Source of the DNA: Bacillota bacterium
Lineage (GTDB): Bacteria; Bacillota; Clostridia; Oscillospirales; Ethanoligenentaceae
Reading direction: 5' to 3'
DNA: 63,277 nt
NCBI GenBank assembly: GCA_023391835.1
Contig: JAEWAE010000021.1
Coordinates: 1-63,277, forward strand
The translations under genes and the position numbers were made by a program. Below the pieces are notes generated by a model. It had not been told where the DNA came from and searched no databases. It was given only the letters and a program-made list of their open reading frames with translations. Positions 41,708-50,001 of the stretch are shown here, piece after piece (position 1 is the stretch's first letter; the number at the start of each line of letters is the position of its first letter).

Positions 41708-42775
41708 TTGAAAAAGGCATATATATATATCGGGCTGACGGTCATTTTCTTCAGCTCGATGGAAGTGGCGCTCAAGCTGTCGTCGCTGGGCTTCAACGCC
41801 ATTCAGATGAATTTCATCCGGTTTTTCATCGGCTCGCTGGTGTTGTTGCCGCTGGGCTTCCGCGCTCTGCAAAAGCGCAAGGTGCACTTGACGGCGGGCG
41901 ACTGGGGCTTCTTTGCCATGACCGGTTTCGTGGGCGTCGTGGTGAGCATGACACTGTATCAGCTTGCAGTGGGCATGGCCAAGGCTTCCATCGTAGCCAT
42001 TCTCTTTTCCTGCAACCCGGTGTTCGTGGTGCCGTTTGCATTTTTGCTGCTCGGTGAGCCTATACGGAAGGAAACGATCGTTTCCATGCTGCTGAGCGTG
42101 ATCGGCATCCTTTGCATCATGAATCCGCTTCACATGAGTGCGGGCGCGGCGGGCATCGTGCTGACGCTGCTTTCGGCGGCCACATTTGCGCTTTATGGCG
42201 TCATCGGCAAAAAGCGCACGGCCCGCTACGGCGGCTTGGCGCTGACGGCCTTCAGCTTCCTGGCCGGGAGCATGGAAATGCTGGCGCTGATTCTGTTTAC
42301 CAACGTGCCTGCGGTGGCGGCCGGGCTTGCACAGGCAGGTCTTGGGCAATTCGCGGCCATACCGGTGCTGCGGGGGCTCTCGCTGGCCGGTCTGCCGGGG
42401 CTGCTGTATGTGGGCGTGTGCGTGACAGGGCTCGGCTACGCGTTTTACTTCATGGCGATGGAGGAAACGTCGGCTTCCACAGCCTCCACGGTGTTTTTTA
42501 TCAAACCCGCTCTGGCGCCGCTGATCGCGCTGGCATTCCTGGGTGAACCCATCACCTGGAATATGGTGGCGGGTATCGTGCTGGTCATCGGCGGCTCGCT
42601 GGTGACATTCATCCGTTCCCGTACCGGTGTCGACCAAGAGGTCGAAAGAGAGGCGGAGGAAGAGCTGGAGGATGCGCAGGAGGAGTTTGCGGACGTCGGA
42701 GCGGAAATCGACGATATCCGGGAACGCCGCGGCGCGCATGGTGTCCATGCGGCCGGGGAGCACCCGTCGGACTGA
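41708..42775 (+). CDS. EamA/DMT-family membrane transporter
   Basis: 355 residues with ten hydrophobic segments in two EamA repeats (first about residues 5-135, second about 150-290), e.g. AMEETSASTASTVFFIKPALAPLIALAFLGEP, the signature of the second repeat. The TTG start follows GGGAGGCAGTCAGA. After the last helix comes a roughly 50-residue, highly acidic cytoplasmic tail (EVEREAEEELEDAQEE), unusual for the family. It is probably an exporter of metabolites or amino acids under LysR control. Confidence 0.88.
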   Translation: MKKAYIYIGLTVIFFSSMEVALKLSSLGFNAIQMNFIRFFIGSLVLLPLGFRALQKRKVHLTAGDWGFFAMTGFVGVVVSMTLYQLAVGMAKASIVAILFSCNPVFVVPFAFLLLGEPIRKETIVSMLLSVIGILCIMNPLHMSAGAAGIVLTLLSAATFALYGVIGKKRTARYGGLALTAFSFLAGSMEMLALILFTNVPAVAAGLAQAGLGQFAAIPVLRGLSLAGLPGLLYVGVCVTGLGYAFYFMAMEETSASTASTVFFIKPALAPLIALAFLGEPITWNMVAGIVLVIGGSLVTFIRSRTGVDQEVEREAEEELEDAQEEFADVGAEIDDIRERRGAHGVHAAGEHPSD

Positions 42776-42792
42776 CGGAGAAACGGTGTGTC

Positions 42793-42826
42793 AGGGGCCT
42801 GGGGTTTATGCCGCTGGCCCCCTTTT
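42793..42826 (+). terminator. Terminator of the DMT transporter gene
   Basis: AGGGGCC and GGCCCC(C) arms are followed by TTTT, directly after the DMT gene. Confidence 0.65.
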
Positions 42827-42834
42827 CGGCTGGT

Positions 42835-43449
42835 TCAGCGTCGGATGCCGCCGTGAGTATGGTAGCGCATGCTCGCCACCACGCGGCCCAGTATCACGAC
42901 GTCCTTCACGATGATGGGGGCAAGCTCCGGGTTTTCGGGCTGCAGCCGGATATGGCCGTTTTCCCGGTAAAAGGTCTTGACGGTGGCGTCCCCGTCGATG
43001 AGGGCGACGGCAATCTCGCCGTTTTCCACCATCGGCGTTTTTTCCACGATCACGATATCCCCGTCGAGTATGCCGGTGTCGATCATCGAGTCGCCCCGGA
43101 CCCGCAGCGCGAAAAGATCCCGGCTGTCGCCGAAACGCGGGATGTAGTCCACATACCCCTCCAGATCCTCATAGGCCGTGATGGGGTTGCCGGCCGCCAC
43201 CGCGCCCAGCAAAGGCACCTTTGCGATGTCCGCTCCCGCCGGGGGCTGCATGGAAGCCGGCACGTACCGGCCGCCCAGGTTGACCAGCCTCCCGTCCTCC
43301 ACCAGCCGCTGCAACTGCCGATGAATATTGGATTTGGCGCTCAGCCCCAGATGAGCCGCAATCTCGTTGATGGAAGGCGAATAGCCGTTTTTGCGGTATT
43401 GCTGCTCAATGAATGCGGCGATTTCCTCGCGTTTGTCCGGTCGTGCCAT
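42835..43449 (-). CDS. lexA: LexA repressor
   Basis: A 204-residue SOS repressor and self-cleaving S24 protease. An N-terminal winged HTH (PSINEIAAHLGLSAKSNIHRQLQRLVEDG) is followed by the Ala-Gly cleavage site in AVAAGNP, Ser in RGDSMID and Lys in DATVKTFY. AAAGGAGCACTTC precedes the ATG; a longer frame to 43491 overlaps the operator. The gene has its own promoter with an operator palindrome between it and the start, so it is autoregulated. Confidence 0.96.
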   Translation of the reverse strand: MARPDKREEIAAFIEQQYRKNGYSPSINEIAAHLGLSAKSNIHRQLQRLVEDGRLVNLGGRYVPASMQPPAGADIAKVPLLGAVAAGNPITAYEDLEGYVDYIPRFGDSRDLFALRVRGDSMIDTGILDGDIVIVEKTPMVENGEIAVALIDGDATVKTFYRENGHIRLQPENPELAPIIVKDVVILGRVVASMRYHTHGGIRR

Positions 43450-43477
43450 GAAGTGCTCCTTTCGGATGTCGAGATCG

Positions 43478-43498
43478 GGGAACAAGAACATTGTTCCC
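43478..43498. promoter_or_regulatory. LexA operator candidate
   Basis: GGGAACA, 7 bp, TGTTCCC: a perfect palindrome just downstream of the lexA -10. It contains GAAC and GTTC elements. Spacing differs from the usual GAAC-N4-GTTC box. Confidence 0.65.
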
Positions 43499-43505
43499 TG
43501 TGCTG

Positions 43506-43533
43506 ATTATATCAGGTTTTACGCAATTGTAAA
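43506..43533 (-). promoter_or_regulatory. Promoter of lexA
   Basis: TTTACA, 16 bp, TATAAT on the minus strand, immediately upstream of the operator palindrome. Confidence 0.7.
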
Positions 43534-43583
43534 GGAATTCTTACGTGTAAGTGGTGGCAGCGCCGCTTGCCGCTTTGCGGCAG

Positions 43584-43618
43584 CAATTAAATTGCGGATT
43601 GTATCCACAATTTAATTG
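43584..43618. promoter_or_regulatory. Paired 11-bp palindromes upstream of the sirtuin gene
   Basis: CAATTAAATTG (43584-43594) and CAATTTAATTG (43608-43618) are each palindromic and complementary to one another, with centres 24 bp apart. They sit just before a TATAAT at 43627-43632. Likely a two-site operator. Confidence 0.5.
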
Positions 43619-43678
43619 GAAAATAGTATAATGAAGTCGGTTAGCCGGAAAATCCAGTCCGGCGGAAAGGCATGGTGG

Positions 43679-44431
43679 ATGGACATGAATCCAGTGGAGC
43701 AACTGGCCGGGCTGCTGAAATCGGCGCGGCGCATTGTAGCGTTTACGGGTGCCGGCGTTTCGACGGAAAGCCATATTCCCGATTTCCGCTCGGCGGGCGG
43801 GGTCTACGAAGCGATCCGGCGGGAATATGGCCGCCAGCCGGAGGTGCTGCTTTCTCACAGCTTTTTTGAAGCGCACCCCGACATCTTTTTCGATTATCTG
43901 CGTAAATATCTCATCTTCCCCGACGCGCAGCCCAACGACGCGCACATCACGCTCCGGGAACTGGAACAGGCGGGCCGCCTCACAGCGGTCGTGACGCAGA
44001 ATATCGACGGTCTGCACACCCGGGCCGGGAGCCGGAAAGTCTGTGAGCTCCACGGGTGTCTGGCTCGCAATTACTGTGTCCACTGCCATCGGGCCTACGG
44101 GCTGGATTACATCCTTGCGGCCAAAGGCGTCCCGCACTGCGAGAGCTGCGGCGGCATCGTGCGCCCGGATATCGTGCTCTATGAGGAAGCGCTGGACGAG
44201 CGGGTGGTGGATGACGCCGTCGCGCACATCGCCGCGGCCGATCTGATGCTTGTGATGGGCACGAGTCTGGCGGTGTACCCCGCGGCGGGCCTGCTCAATT
44301 ATTTCCGCGGCGACCATCTGGTGCTCATCAACCGCACCCAGACGCCCTACGACGGGCAGGCGCAGCTGATTATCCACGACGCGGCGGGCGAGACCATGCG
44401 CGCCGCGGTGGATGCCGCCGGTATCGCCTGA
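43679..44431 (+). CDS. Sirtuin, NAD-dependent protein deacylase
   Basis: A 250-residue SIR2 protein. FTGAGVSTESHIPDFRS is the NAD-binding loop (His where most family members have Gly), TQNIDGLHTRAGS and ELHGC hold the catalytic His, and CVHC with CESC form the Zn ribbon. The ATG at 43679 follows GGAAAGG; an earlier in-frame start at 43616 is possible. It removes acyl groups from lysines in the cytoplasm. It is divergent from lexA with paired palindromes in its promoter. Confidence 0.92.
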   Translation: MDMNPVEQLAGLLKSARRIVAFTGAGVSTESHIPDFRSAGGVYEAIRREYGRQPEVLLSHSFFEAHPDIFFDYLRKYLIFPDAQPNDAHITLRELEQAGRLTAVVTQNIDGLHTRAGSRKVCELHGCLARNYCVHCHRAYGLDYILAAKGVPHCESCGGIVRPDIVLYEEALDERVVDDAVAHIAAADLMLVMGTSLAVYPAAGLLNYFRGDHLVLINRTQTPYDGQAQLIIHDAAGETMRAAVDAAGIA

Positions 44432-44462
44432 GACCATTCCCTGCCGGGACAAACAGTACGCA

Positions 44463-44505
44463 TACGATGGGGGAGCTGCGGCCGCGCCGCAGCTCCCCCA
44501 TCGTA
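44463..44505. terminator. Perfect 20-bp hairpin between sirtuin and upp
   Basis: Arms of 20 bp (TACGATGGGGGAGC... with its exact complement) around a CGC loop separate convergent genes. Neither side has a U-tract, so it may work as a Rho-independent terminator only weakly, or as an mRNA 3'-end stabiliser. Confidence 0.6.
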
Positions 44506-44522
44506 AAAGCTCTGCTCTGAAG

Positions 44523-45155
44523 TTATTTCGTGCCGAAAAGACGGTCGCCCGCGTCGCCCAGGCCCGGGACGATATAGCCGTTTTCGTTGAGCCGTTCATC
44601 CAGCGACGCACAGTAGACGGTCACATCCGGGTGGGCCTCGGTGAGCGCCTTGACGCCTTCCGGAGCCGAAATGATACACATGAATTTGATATGCTTGACA
44701 CCGTTGCGCTTGAGCACCGCGATCGCCTCCACCGCCGAGCCGCCGGTGGCGAGCATCGGGTCGAGCACGATGACGTCCCGTTCGCGGATGTCGGTGGGCA
44801 GCTTACAGTAGTAATCGACGGGCGCCAGAGTCTTGGGGTCACGATAGAGGCCGATGTGGCCGACCTTGGCGGCCGGCACCAGGCGCAGCACACCCTCCAC
44901 CATGCCCAGCCCCGCGCGCAGAATCGGCACGAAGGCCAGCTTCTTGCCCGAAATCACGCGGGTCCTGGCCATCGCCACGGGCGTTTCGATCTCGACTTCC
45001 TCCAGCGGAAGGTCGCGGGTGGCTTCATAGCACATCAGCATGGCGATCTCGCCGACGATTTCACGGAATTCCTTCGAGCCGGTCTTTTTATCACGCAGTA
45101 AAGACAGCTTGTGCTGCAGCAGGGGGTGATTCAGTACGAAAACATTCTGATTCAT
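44523..45155 (-). CDS. upp: Uracil phosphoribosyltransferase
   Basis: 210 residues, canonical length. It salvages uracil with PRPP to UMP. LDPMLATGGSAVEAI is the PRPP loop and YIVPGLGDAGDRLFGT the uracil-binding C-terminus. AAAGG lies somewhat far from the ATG. It lies downstream of rpiB on the same strand (78 bp). Confidence 0.97.
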   Translation of the reverse strand: MNQNVFVLNHPLLQHKLSLLRDKKTGSKEFREIVGEIAMLMCYEATRDLPLEEVEIETPVAMARTRVISGKKLAFVPILRAGLGMVEGVLRLVPAAKVGHIGLYRDPKTLAPVDYYCKLPTDIRERDVIVLDPMLATGGSAVEAIAVLKRNGVKHIKFMCIISAPEGVKALTEAHPDVTVYCASLDERLNENGYIVPGLGDAGDRLFGTK

Positions 45156-45233
45156 AGCATATCATGCCTTTCCGGTCATATTACTGCCGTATCCGGCTTT
45201 TCCGGACAGGGCGGATTCGCACTTCAGAGAGCT

Positions 45234-45692
45234 TTATTTTTCGCAGCGGCCACGGGTCTCTTCCAGCGCGGCGATTTTGCGCAGACGGCGGTCGTGACGT
45301 TCCCCGCCGTCATACGGCGTGTCGAGGAACACATCCAGCAGTTCGCAGCCCAGACCCGGGCCGACCACCCGTCCGCCCATGCATAGCACATTGGCGTCGT
45401 TGTGCCGGCGGGTGTAGCGTGCGCTGAAGGTGTCGGAGCAGCAGGCGGCGCGGATGCCGCGGCATTTGTTGGCCGCGATGGACATGCCCACGCCCGTGCC
45501 GCACAGCAGCACGCCCTTTTCGCATTCGCCCGAGGCGACGGCCTGACAAACGGCACCGGCATAATCCGGATAGTCGCACGATGCCTCGCTGTGACAGCCC
45601 AGGTCCCGGTAGGGGATCTTCCGTTCCTCCAAATGGCGGAGCAGCTCCAGTTTTAGCTGGTACCCTCCGTGATCGCAGCCGATCGCTAACAT
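45234..45692 (-). CDS. rpiB: Ribose-5-phosphate isomerase B
   Basis: 152 residues. It interconverts ribose-5-P and ribulose-5-P. MLAIGCDHGGYQLK is the N-terminal signature, VLLCGTGVGMSIAANK carries the catalytic Cys, and ARYTRRHNDANVLCMGGR the phosphate-binding segment. AAAGGAAGTCCGAG precedes the ATG. It belongs to a run tsaE-tsaB-rpiB-upp on the minus strand. Confidence 0.96.
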   Translation of the reverse strand: MLAIGCDHGGYQLKLELLRHLEERKIPYRDLGCHSEASCDYPDYAGAVCQAVASGECEKGVLLCGTGVGMSIAANKCRGIRAACCSDTFSARYTRRHNDANVLCMGGRVVGPGLGCELLDVFLDTPYDGGERHDRRLRKIAALEETRGRCEK

Positions 45693-45745
45693 CTCGGACT
45701 TCCTTTCTGTTTCGGTGTGACGGTGAGAAGTGGCCGCCGGGCTTG

Positions 45746-46447
45746 TCATTCCGCCGGCGGAGCCTGGCGGCGCCGGAGCTCGCGCTCCGCCTGGGGCAGG
45801 CGCAGATACACCGGCTGCAGCTCGGCAGGGGAGATCGCCTTGCCGGCCCGGTATTCCCGCAGCCCAAGCGCCGCGATGGCCGCTCCCCGCGGGTAACAGA
45901 CCCGGTCGGGCGCGGCCGTCACGGGGACCGTTGCATTCAAGTTATTATAACACAATTTCGCGCCGTCTCCAACCAGGAGCACTCTTTTTTGCGCGGCCCG
46001 GAGCTCGTCGCCCAACTCGTCGACGCCGATGGCCCGGTCAGGGGTCAGACGGCGCGTTTCCCCGCCCTCAAAAAGGGCATTGTAAAACTGCCCGCGGCGG
46101 GCATCCATCACGGCGCAGACGATGCCGTCGAAAAAGGGCACCCCGGCCGCGGCCGCTTCCAGCGGCGAAACGGCCGCGCAGGGGATATCCCGCGCGACGG
46201 CCAGCCCTTTGACGGCGGAAACGCCGATGCGCACTCCCGTGAAAGAGCCGGGCCCTGCCGTCACGGCGAAAAGGCCGATTTCCGCGGGCTTCACCCGGCA
46301 GCGGTCGAGAAGCGCCGCCACGCCGGGCATCAGCGTTTCGCTGTGCACCTGCCGGGTGTGGATGAATTCTTCCCCCAGCAGGGCTTCGTCCTCGCACAGC
46401 GCGGCCGAAACGGAAACGGAGCTGCAGTCAATGGCCAGTATCTTCAT
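45746..46447 (-). CDS. tsaB: tRNA t6A biosynthesis protein TsaB
   Basis: A 233-residue ASKHA-fold scaffold partner of TsaD in threonylcarbamoyl transfer to A37 of ANN-decoding tRNAs. MKILAIDCSSVSVSAAL and TAGPGSFTGVRIGV are diagnostic. The start overlaps the end of tsaE by 20 bp, implying translational coupling. The C-terminal part is longer and less conserved, as usual. Confidence 0.95.
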   Translation of the reverse strand: MKILAIDCSSVSVSAALCEDEALLGEEFIHTRQVHSETLMPGVAALLDRCRVKPAEIGLFAVTAGPGSFTGVRIGVSAVKGLAVARDIPCAAVSPLEAAAAGVPFFDGIVCAVMDARRGQFYNALFEGGETRRLTPDRAIGVDELGDELRAAQKRVLLVGDGAKLCYNNLNATVPVTAAPDRVCYPRGAAIAALGLREYRAGKAISPAELQPVYLRLPQAERELRRRQAPPAE

Positions 46448-46877
46448 GGCCGGTTCCCCTTCCTGTCGTGATGATGCGGGATAAGTCGTCGCCGCCCCGG
46501 GCGATGCGCACGACCCAGGCGTCCTCCGGCAGCGCCTCCCACACGTTTTCGCTCCACTCGACGGCACATACGCCTCCGGCCGACAGATAGTCGAAAAAGC
46601 CGACGGATTCCAGATCGTCCCAGCCGGTGATGCGGTACATATCGAAATGATAGACCGGCACCCGGCCCGCGTATTCGTGCACCAGCGTGAAGGTCGGGCT
46701 GGTGACCGGCCCATCATACCCCAGACCCCGCGCAAGACCCCGGATAAACTGGGTCTTGCCCATGCCGAGACCTCCGGTCAGGGCGACCACGTCCCCCGGC
46801 CGGAGGCTTTGCGCCAGACGGCGCCCCGCCGCTTCGGTGTCGGCGGGCGAATGACTCTGAATGGTTTCTTTCTCCAA
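46428..46877 (-). CDS. tsaE: tRNA t6A biosynthesis ATPase TsaE
   Basis: 149 residues. ALTGGLGMGKTQFIRGLARGLG is the Walker A region, SPTFTLVHEY and YHFDMYRI are typical of TsaE, and CAVEWSENV follows. The TTG start is the first codon compatible with the conserved N-terminus. It is essential for the ATP-driven cycle of the TsaBDE complex. It overlaps tsaB and lies 26 bp after fhs, so it is probably co-transcribed from the fhs promoter. Confidence 0.94.
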   Translation of the reverse strand: MEKETIQSHSPADTEAAGRRLAQSLRPGDVVALTGGLGMGKTQFIRGLARGLGYDGPVTSPTFTLVHEYAGRVPVYHFDMYRITGWDDLESVGFFDYLSAGGVCAVEWSENVWEALPEDAWVVRIARGGDDLSRIITTGRGTGHEDTGH

Positions 46878-46903
46878 CTTGACCCGTGCCTTTCGTGTGC
46901 CGG

Positions 46904-48571
46904 TCAGAAAAGACCGGTGATGACGCCCCGGTCATCCACATCGATATTGTCGGCCGCGGGCACGCGGGGCAGGCCGGGCATGGTGAGAATGTTGCCTGCA
47001 TAGATCACCACGAAGCCGGCCCCCGCGCTCAGGCGCACATCCCGCACCTGCAGCCGGAAACCGGAGGGACGGCCCAGCAGGGAGGGATTGTCCGACAGAG
47101 AATACTGGGTCTTGGCCACACAGACGGGCAGTGCATCCCCGCCCAGTTCCCGCACCGCGGCGATGGATTTGCGCGCGGTGTCGGAAAAGTCGACGCCGTC
47201 GGCGCCGTAAATTTCGCGCGCCAGCGTTTCCACCTTCTGCTCCAGCGGGATATCCAGCCCGTAGACGGGCGCGAAGTGCGAAGGCTTCCCGCAGGCTGCC
47301 GCGACCTTTTCCGCAAGCTCCAGGCCGCCTGCGCCGCCCTTGGCGAAAACTTCCGACAGCGCGAAATCCGCGCCTTCTTCAGCGCAGAGGGCGGAAAGGG
47401 TTTCGATTTCGGCCTCGGTGTCGGTTTCAAACCGGTTGATGGCCACCACGACGGGCGGGCCGAATTTGCGCATATTCGCAATGTGGGCGCGCAGGTTTTC
47501 GGCGCCCCGGCGCAGAGCGGGCAGATTTTCCGTTTTCAGCTCGCCGCGCGGCACGCCGCCGTTATATTTGAGGGCGCGGATGGTTGCCACCAGCACGATG
47601 ACGTCAGGCCTGAGCCCCGCGGCCCGGCACTTGATATCCATGAATTTTTCGGCGCCGAGGTCGGAGCCGAAGCCCGCCTCGGTGATGCAGTAATCGGCCA
47701 GCTCCAGCCCCAGCCGGGTGGCACGTACCGAGTTGCATCCATGGGCGATATTGGCAAAAGGACCGCCGTGGATAAAGGCGGGGGTGCCTTCCAGCGTCTG
47801 CACCAGATTGGGCTTGAGGGCGTCGCGCAGCAGCGCGGTCATGGCACCGGCAGCCTTCAGGTCGCGGCAGTATACAGACCGGCCGTCGAAGGTGTAGGCC
47901 ACCAGCATGCGGCCCAGCCGCTCTTTGAGGTCGCGGAGATTTGCCGCCAGACAGAGGATCGCCATCACTTCGCTTGCCACCGTGATGCAGAATCCGTCCT
48001 GCCGGGGCATGCCGTTGGCTTTGCCGCCGAGACCCACAACGATGGAGCGCAGCGCGCGGTCATTCATATCCATCACGCGGGGGATCAGCACCCGGCGCGG
48101 GTCGATGCCCAGGGCGTTGCCCTGATGGATATGGTTGTCGAGCATGGCGCAGAGCAGGTTGTTGGCGGCGGTGATGGCATGCATGTCGCCGGTGAAGTGG
48201 AGGTTGATGTCCTCCATGGGCACTACCTGGGCGTACCCGCCGCCCGCGGCACCGCCCTTGAGGCCGAATACCGGCCCGAGGGAGGGCTCGCGCAGCGCTA
48301 TGGCCACTTTTTTGCCCATCCGGCGCATCGCGTCGCCCAGACCGATGGTGGTGGTGGTCTTGCCCTCGCCCGCCGGCGTGGGGTTGACCGCCGTCACCAG
48401 CACCAGCTTCCCGGTCGGCCGGTTCCCGGCCCGCACGAGCAGTTCCTCGCTCAGCTTCGCCTTGTATTTTCCGTAACATTCCAGGTCGTCGGCAGAAATG
48501 CCCAGTAGCGACGCCACCTCGCTGATGGGGCGCAGCGTAGCCTGCTGCGCAATCTCTATATCACTGCGCAT
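46904..48571 (-). CDS. fhs: Formate-tetrahydrofolate ligase
   Basis: A 555-residue ATP-dependent enzyme making 10-formyl-THF from formate, feeding purine synthesis or the methyl branch of one-carbon metabolism. TPAGEGKTTTTIGLGDAM is the P-loop; GGAAGGGYAQVVPMEDINLHFTGD and HGGPFANIAHGCNS are diagnostic. The ATG follows GGGAGGTCTTTTT. The promoter is divergent from that of the rodA-like gene. Confidence 0.97.
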   Translation of the reverse strand: MRSDIEIAQQATLRPISEVASLLGISADDLECYGKYKAKLSEELLVRAGNRPTGKLVLVTAVNPTPAGEGKTTTTIGLGDAMRRMGKKVAIALREPSLGPVFGLKGGAAGGGYAQVVPMEDINLHFTGDMHAITAANNLLCAMLDNHIHQGNALGIDPRRVLIPRVMDMNDRALRSIVVGLGGKANGMPRQDGFCITVASEVMAILCLAANLRDLKERLGRMLVAYTFDGRSVYCRDLKAAGAMTALLRDALKPNLVQTLEGTPAFIHGGPFANIAHGCNSVRATRLGLELADYCITEAGFGSDLGAEKFMDIKCRAAGLRPDVIVLVATIRALKYNGGVPRGELKTENLPALRRGAENLRAHIANMRKFGPPVVVAINRFETDTEAEIETLSALCAEEGADFALSEVFAKGGAGGLELAEKVAAACGKPSHFAPVYGLDIPLEQKVETLAREIYGADGVDFSDTARKSIAAVRELGGDALPVCVAKTQYSLSDNPSLLGRPSGFRLQVRDVRLSAGAGFVVIYAGNILTMPGLPRVPAADNIDVDDRGVITGLF

Positions 48572-48649
48572 AAAAAGACCTCCCAACAGGTTTTTCCGGT
48601 AAAGCGCCGGGATTCGACCGTATTCCTGCCGGAACCACAGTCCGTACTT

Positions 48650-48678
48650 ATTATACTCACGAAGCTCCTCTGCGTCAA
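48650..48678 (-). promoter_or_regulatory. Promoter of fhs
   Basis: TTGACG, 17 bp, TATAAT on the minus strand. It is back-to-back with the rodA promoter. Confidence 0.75.
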
Positions 48679-48689
48679 AGGTTTTTGGC

Positions 48690-48718
48690 TTGCATTATGT
48701 CATGCCCGACGATATAAT
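48690..48718 (+). promoter_or_regulatory. Promoter of the rodA-like gene
   Basis: TTGCAT, 17 bp, TATAAT. The -35 boxes of the two divergent promoters are only 11 bp apart, so polymerase competition is likely. Confidence 0.75.
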
Positions 48719-48752
48719 AGGGAAAGGTATGGGAAGGAGGCGGTGGAACGGA

Positions 48753-49886
48753 TTGAAACGGATTGGAAACGCCGTGTGGCGCTATTTCCGGCAGGCCGAC
48801 TGCACGCTGCTGGCGCTGACGCTGCTGGCGAGCGCTTACGGCTTTATGCTGGTGATGAGCGCGACGCATTCGGCCCATTCGAAGATGACAACCCAGGTCG
48901 TGGGTATCGTCATCGGTCTCATCGGTATGTTCGTGATTTCCAAGCTGGATTACCACGACATTGCCGGGCTGTGGAAATACATCGCGGCAGCAGGCATCAT
49001 CCTGCTACTGCTCCCGTATATCCACCCGCATATGGTCAAAGGTTCGGAGGATCTGTCGTGGATCGATCTGGGCTTTACCACCATTCAGCCGTCGGAAATT
49101 GTCAAAATTCTGTTTGTCATCACGTGGTCGAAACATTACGATATGGTCAAGGAGGATGTCCATTCCTTCCGCACCGTGGCGCTGCTCGCTTTGCATGCGC
49201 TTGTCCCCATCGGTATCATCGTGGTGCAGAAAGATATGGGTATGGCGCTGGTCTTCGCGCTGATTTTTCTGTCGATGTTATTTGCCGCCAACGTGCAGCT
49301 CCGCTATTTTGTCGGTGCCGGCGTGCTGGCGCTGATCTCTGCTCCGCTTGCCTGGAAAAAGATCGGGGCCACCCAGAAAAACCGGATTATGGCGCTTTTT
49401 GACCCCAACAGTTACCCCGTGACGGCGCAGCAGCAGCAGCAGGCGCAAAAAGCCATCGGTTCGGGCGGCATGTGGGGGTACGGTCTGTTCCACGGGCCCA
49501 AGACTCAGTCCGCCCTCAACTCCGGTCTGCTGCCGGAGCGGCAGAACGACATGATTTTCGCCGTGGCGGGCGAGGAACTCGGCTTCATTGGGTGCCTGGC
49601 GATTTTTGTCCTCGTGCTGCTTCTGCTGGGGCGCATTTTGTCCGACTCCCGCCGGGCAAAAGACAGCATGGGGGCCATGATGTGCCTGGGCATTTTTTCC
49701 TGCTTTGCCGTACAGGCCGTTATCAATCTCGGCATGGCACTGATGCTGCTGCCGGTCATCGGCATTTCACTGCCCTTTTTCAGCTCGGGCGGTTCCTCCG
49801 TTGTCTCCTCTTTTTGGGCGATCGGGCTGGTGATGTCGGTTTATCTGCACCGCAAGACGTCTCTGTTTGCACCGGAAAGCGATTGA
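48753..49886 (+). CDS. SEDS peptidoglycan polymerase, RodA/FtsW family
   Basis: A 377-residue polytopic glycosyltransferase that polymerises lipid II. About ten membrane helices are visible. QPSEIVKILFVI, LPERQNDMIFAVAGEELGF and GISLPFFSSGGSS are the SEDS signatures. The TTG start at 48753 is chosen because AAGGAGG lies upstream; ATG at 48729 lies too close to the predicted transcription start. Its short length suggests RodA rather than FtsW, but SpoVE-like function cannot be excluded. A short Gln run (TAQQQQQAQ) sits in the large outer loop. Confidence 0.88.
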   Translation: MKRIGNAVWRYFRQADCTLLALTLLASAYGFMLVMSATHSAHSKMTTQVVGIVIGLIGMFVISKLDYHDIAGLWKYIAAAGIILLLLPYIHPHMVKGSEDLSWIDLGFTTIQPSEIVKILFVITWSKHYDMVKEDVHSFRTVALLALHALVPIGIIVVQKDMGMALVFALIFLSMLFAANVQLRYFVGAGVLALISAPLAWKKIGATQKNRIMALFDPNSYPVTAQQQQQAQKAIGSGGMWGYGLFHGPKTQSALNSGLLPERQNDMIFAVAGEELGFIGCLAIFVLVLLLLGRILSDSRRAKDSMGAMMCLGIFSCFAVQAVINLGMALMLLPVIGISLPFFSSGGSSVVSSFWAIGLVMSVYLHRKTSLFAPESD

Positions 49887-49893
49887 CGCTTTC

Positions 49894-49922
49894 TTGCCCG
49901 GCCGGGTAAGAAGGCGTATAAT
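49894..49922 (+). promoter_or_regulatory. Promoter of guaA
   Basis: TTGCCC, 17 bp, TATAAT, about 80 bp before the guaA start. Confidence 0.65.
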
Positions 49923-50001
49923 GTCATAGTATCCCGATTTTTGGCCCCATGGGGTTTTAAGGCGTTTGGACGCCGGATTGGAAAGGCGTGATCGGTTAAT
50001 C

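Noticed and set aside
48572..48650. Possible THF riboswitch before fhs
   Set aside because: The leader is only about 70 nt and does not show the conserved THF riboswitch core.
49923..50001. Possible guanine riboswitch before guaA
   Set aside because: The purine-riboswitch loops and junction are absent; only a small GGCGT/ACGCC hairpin is present.
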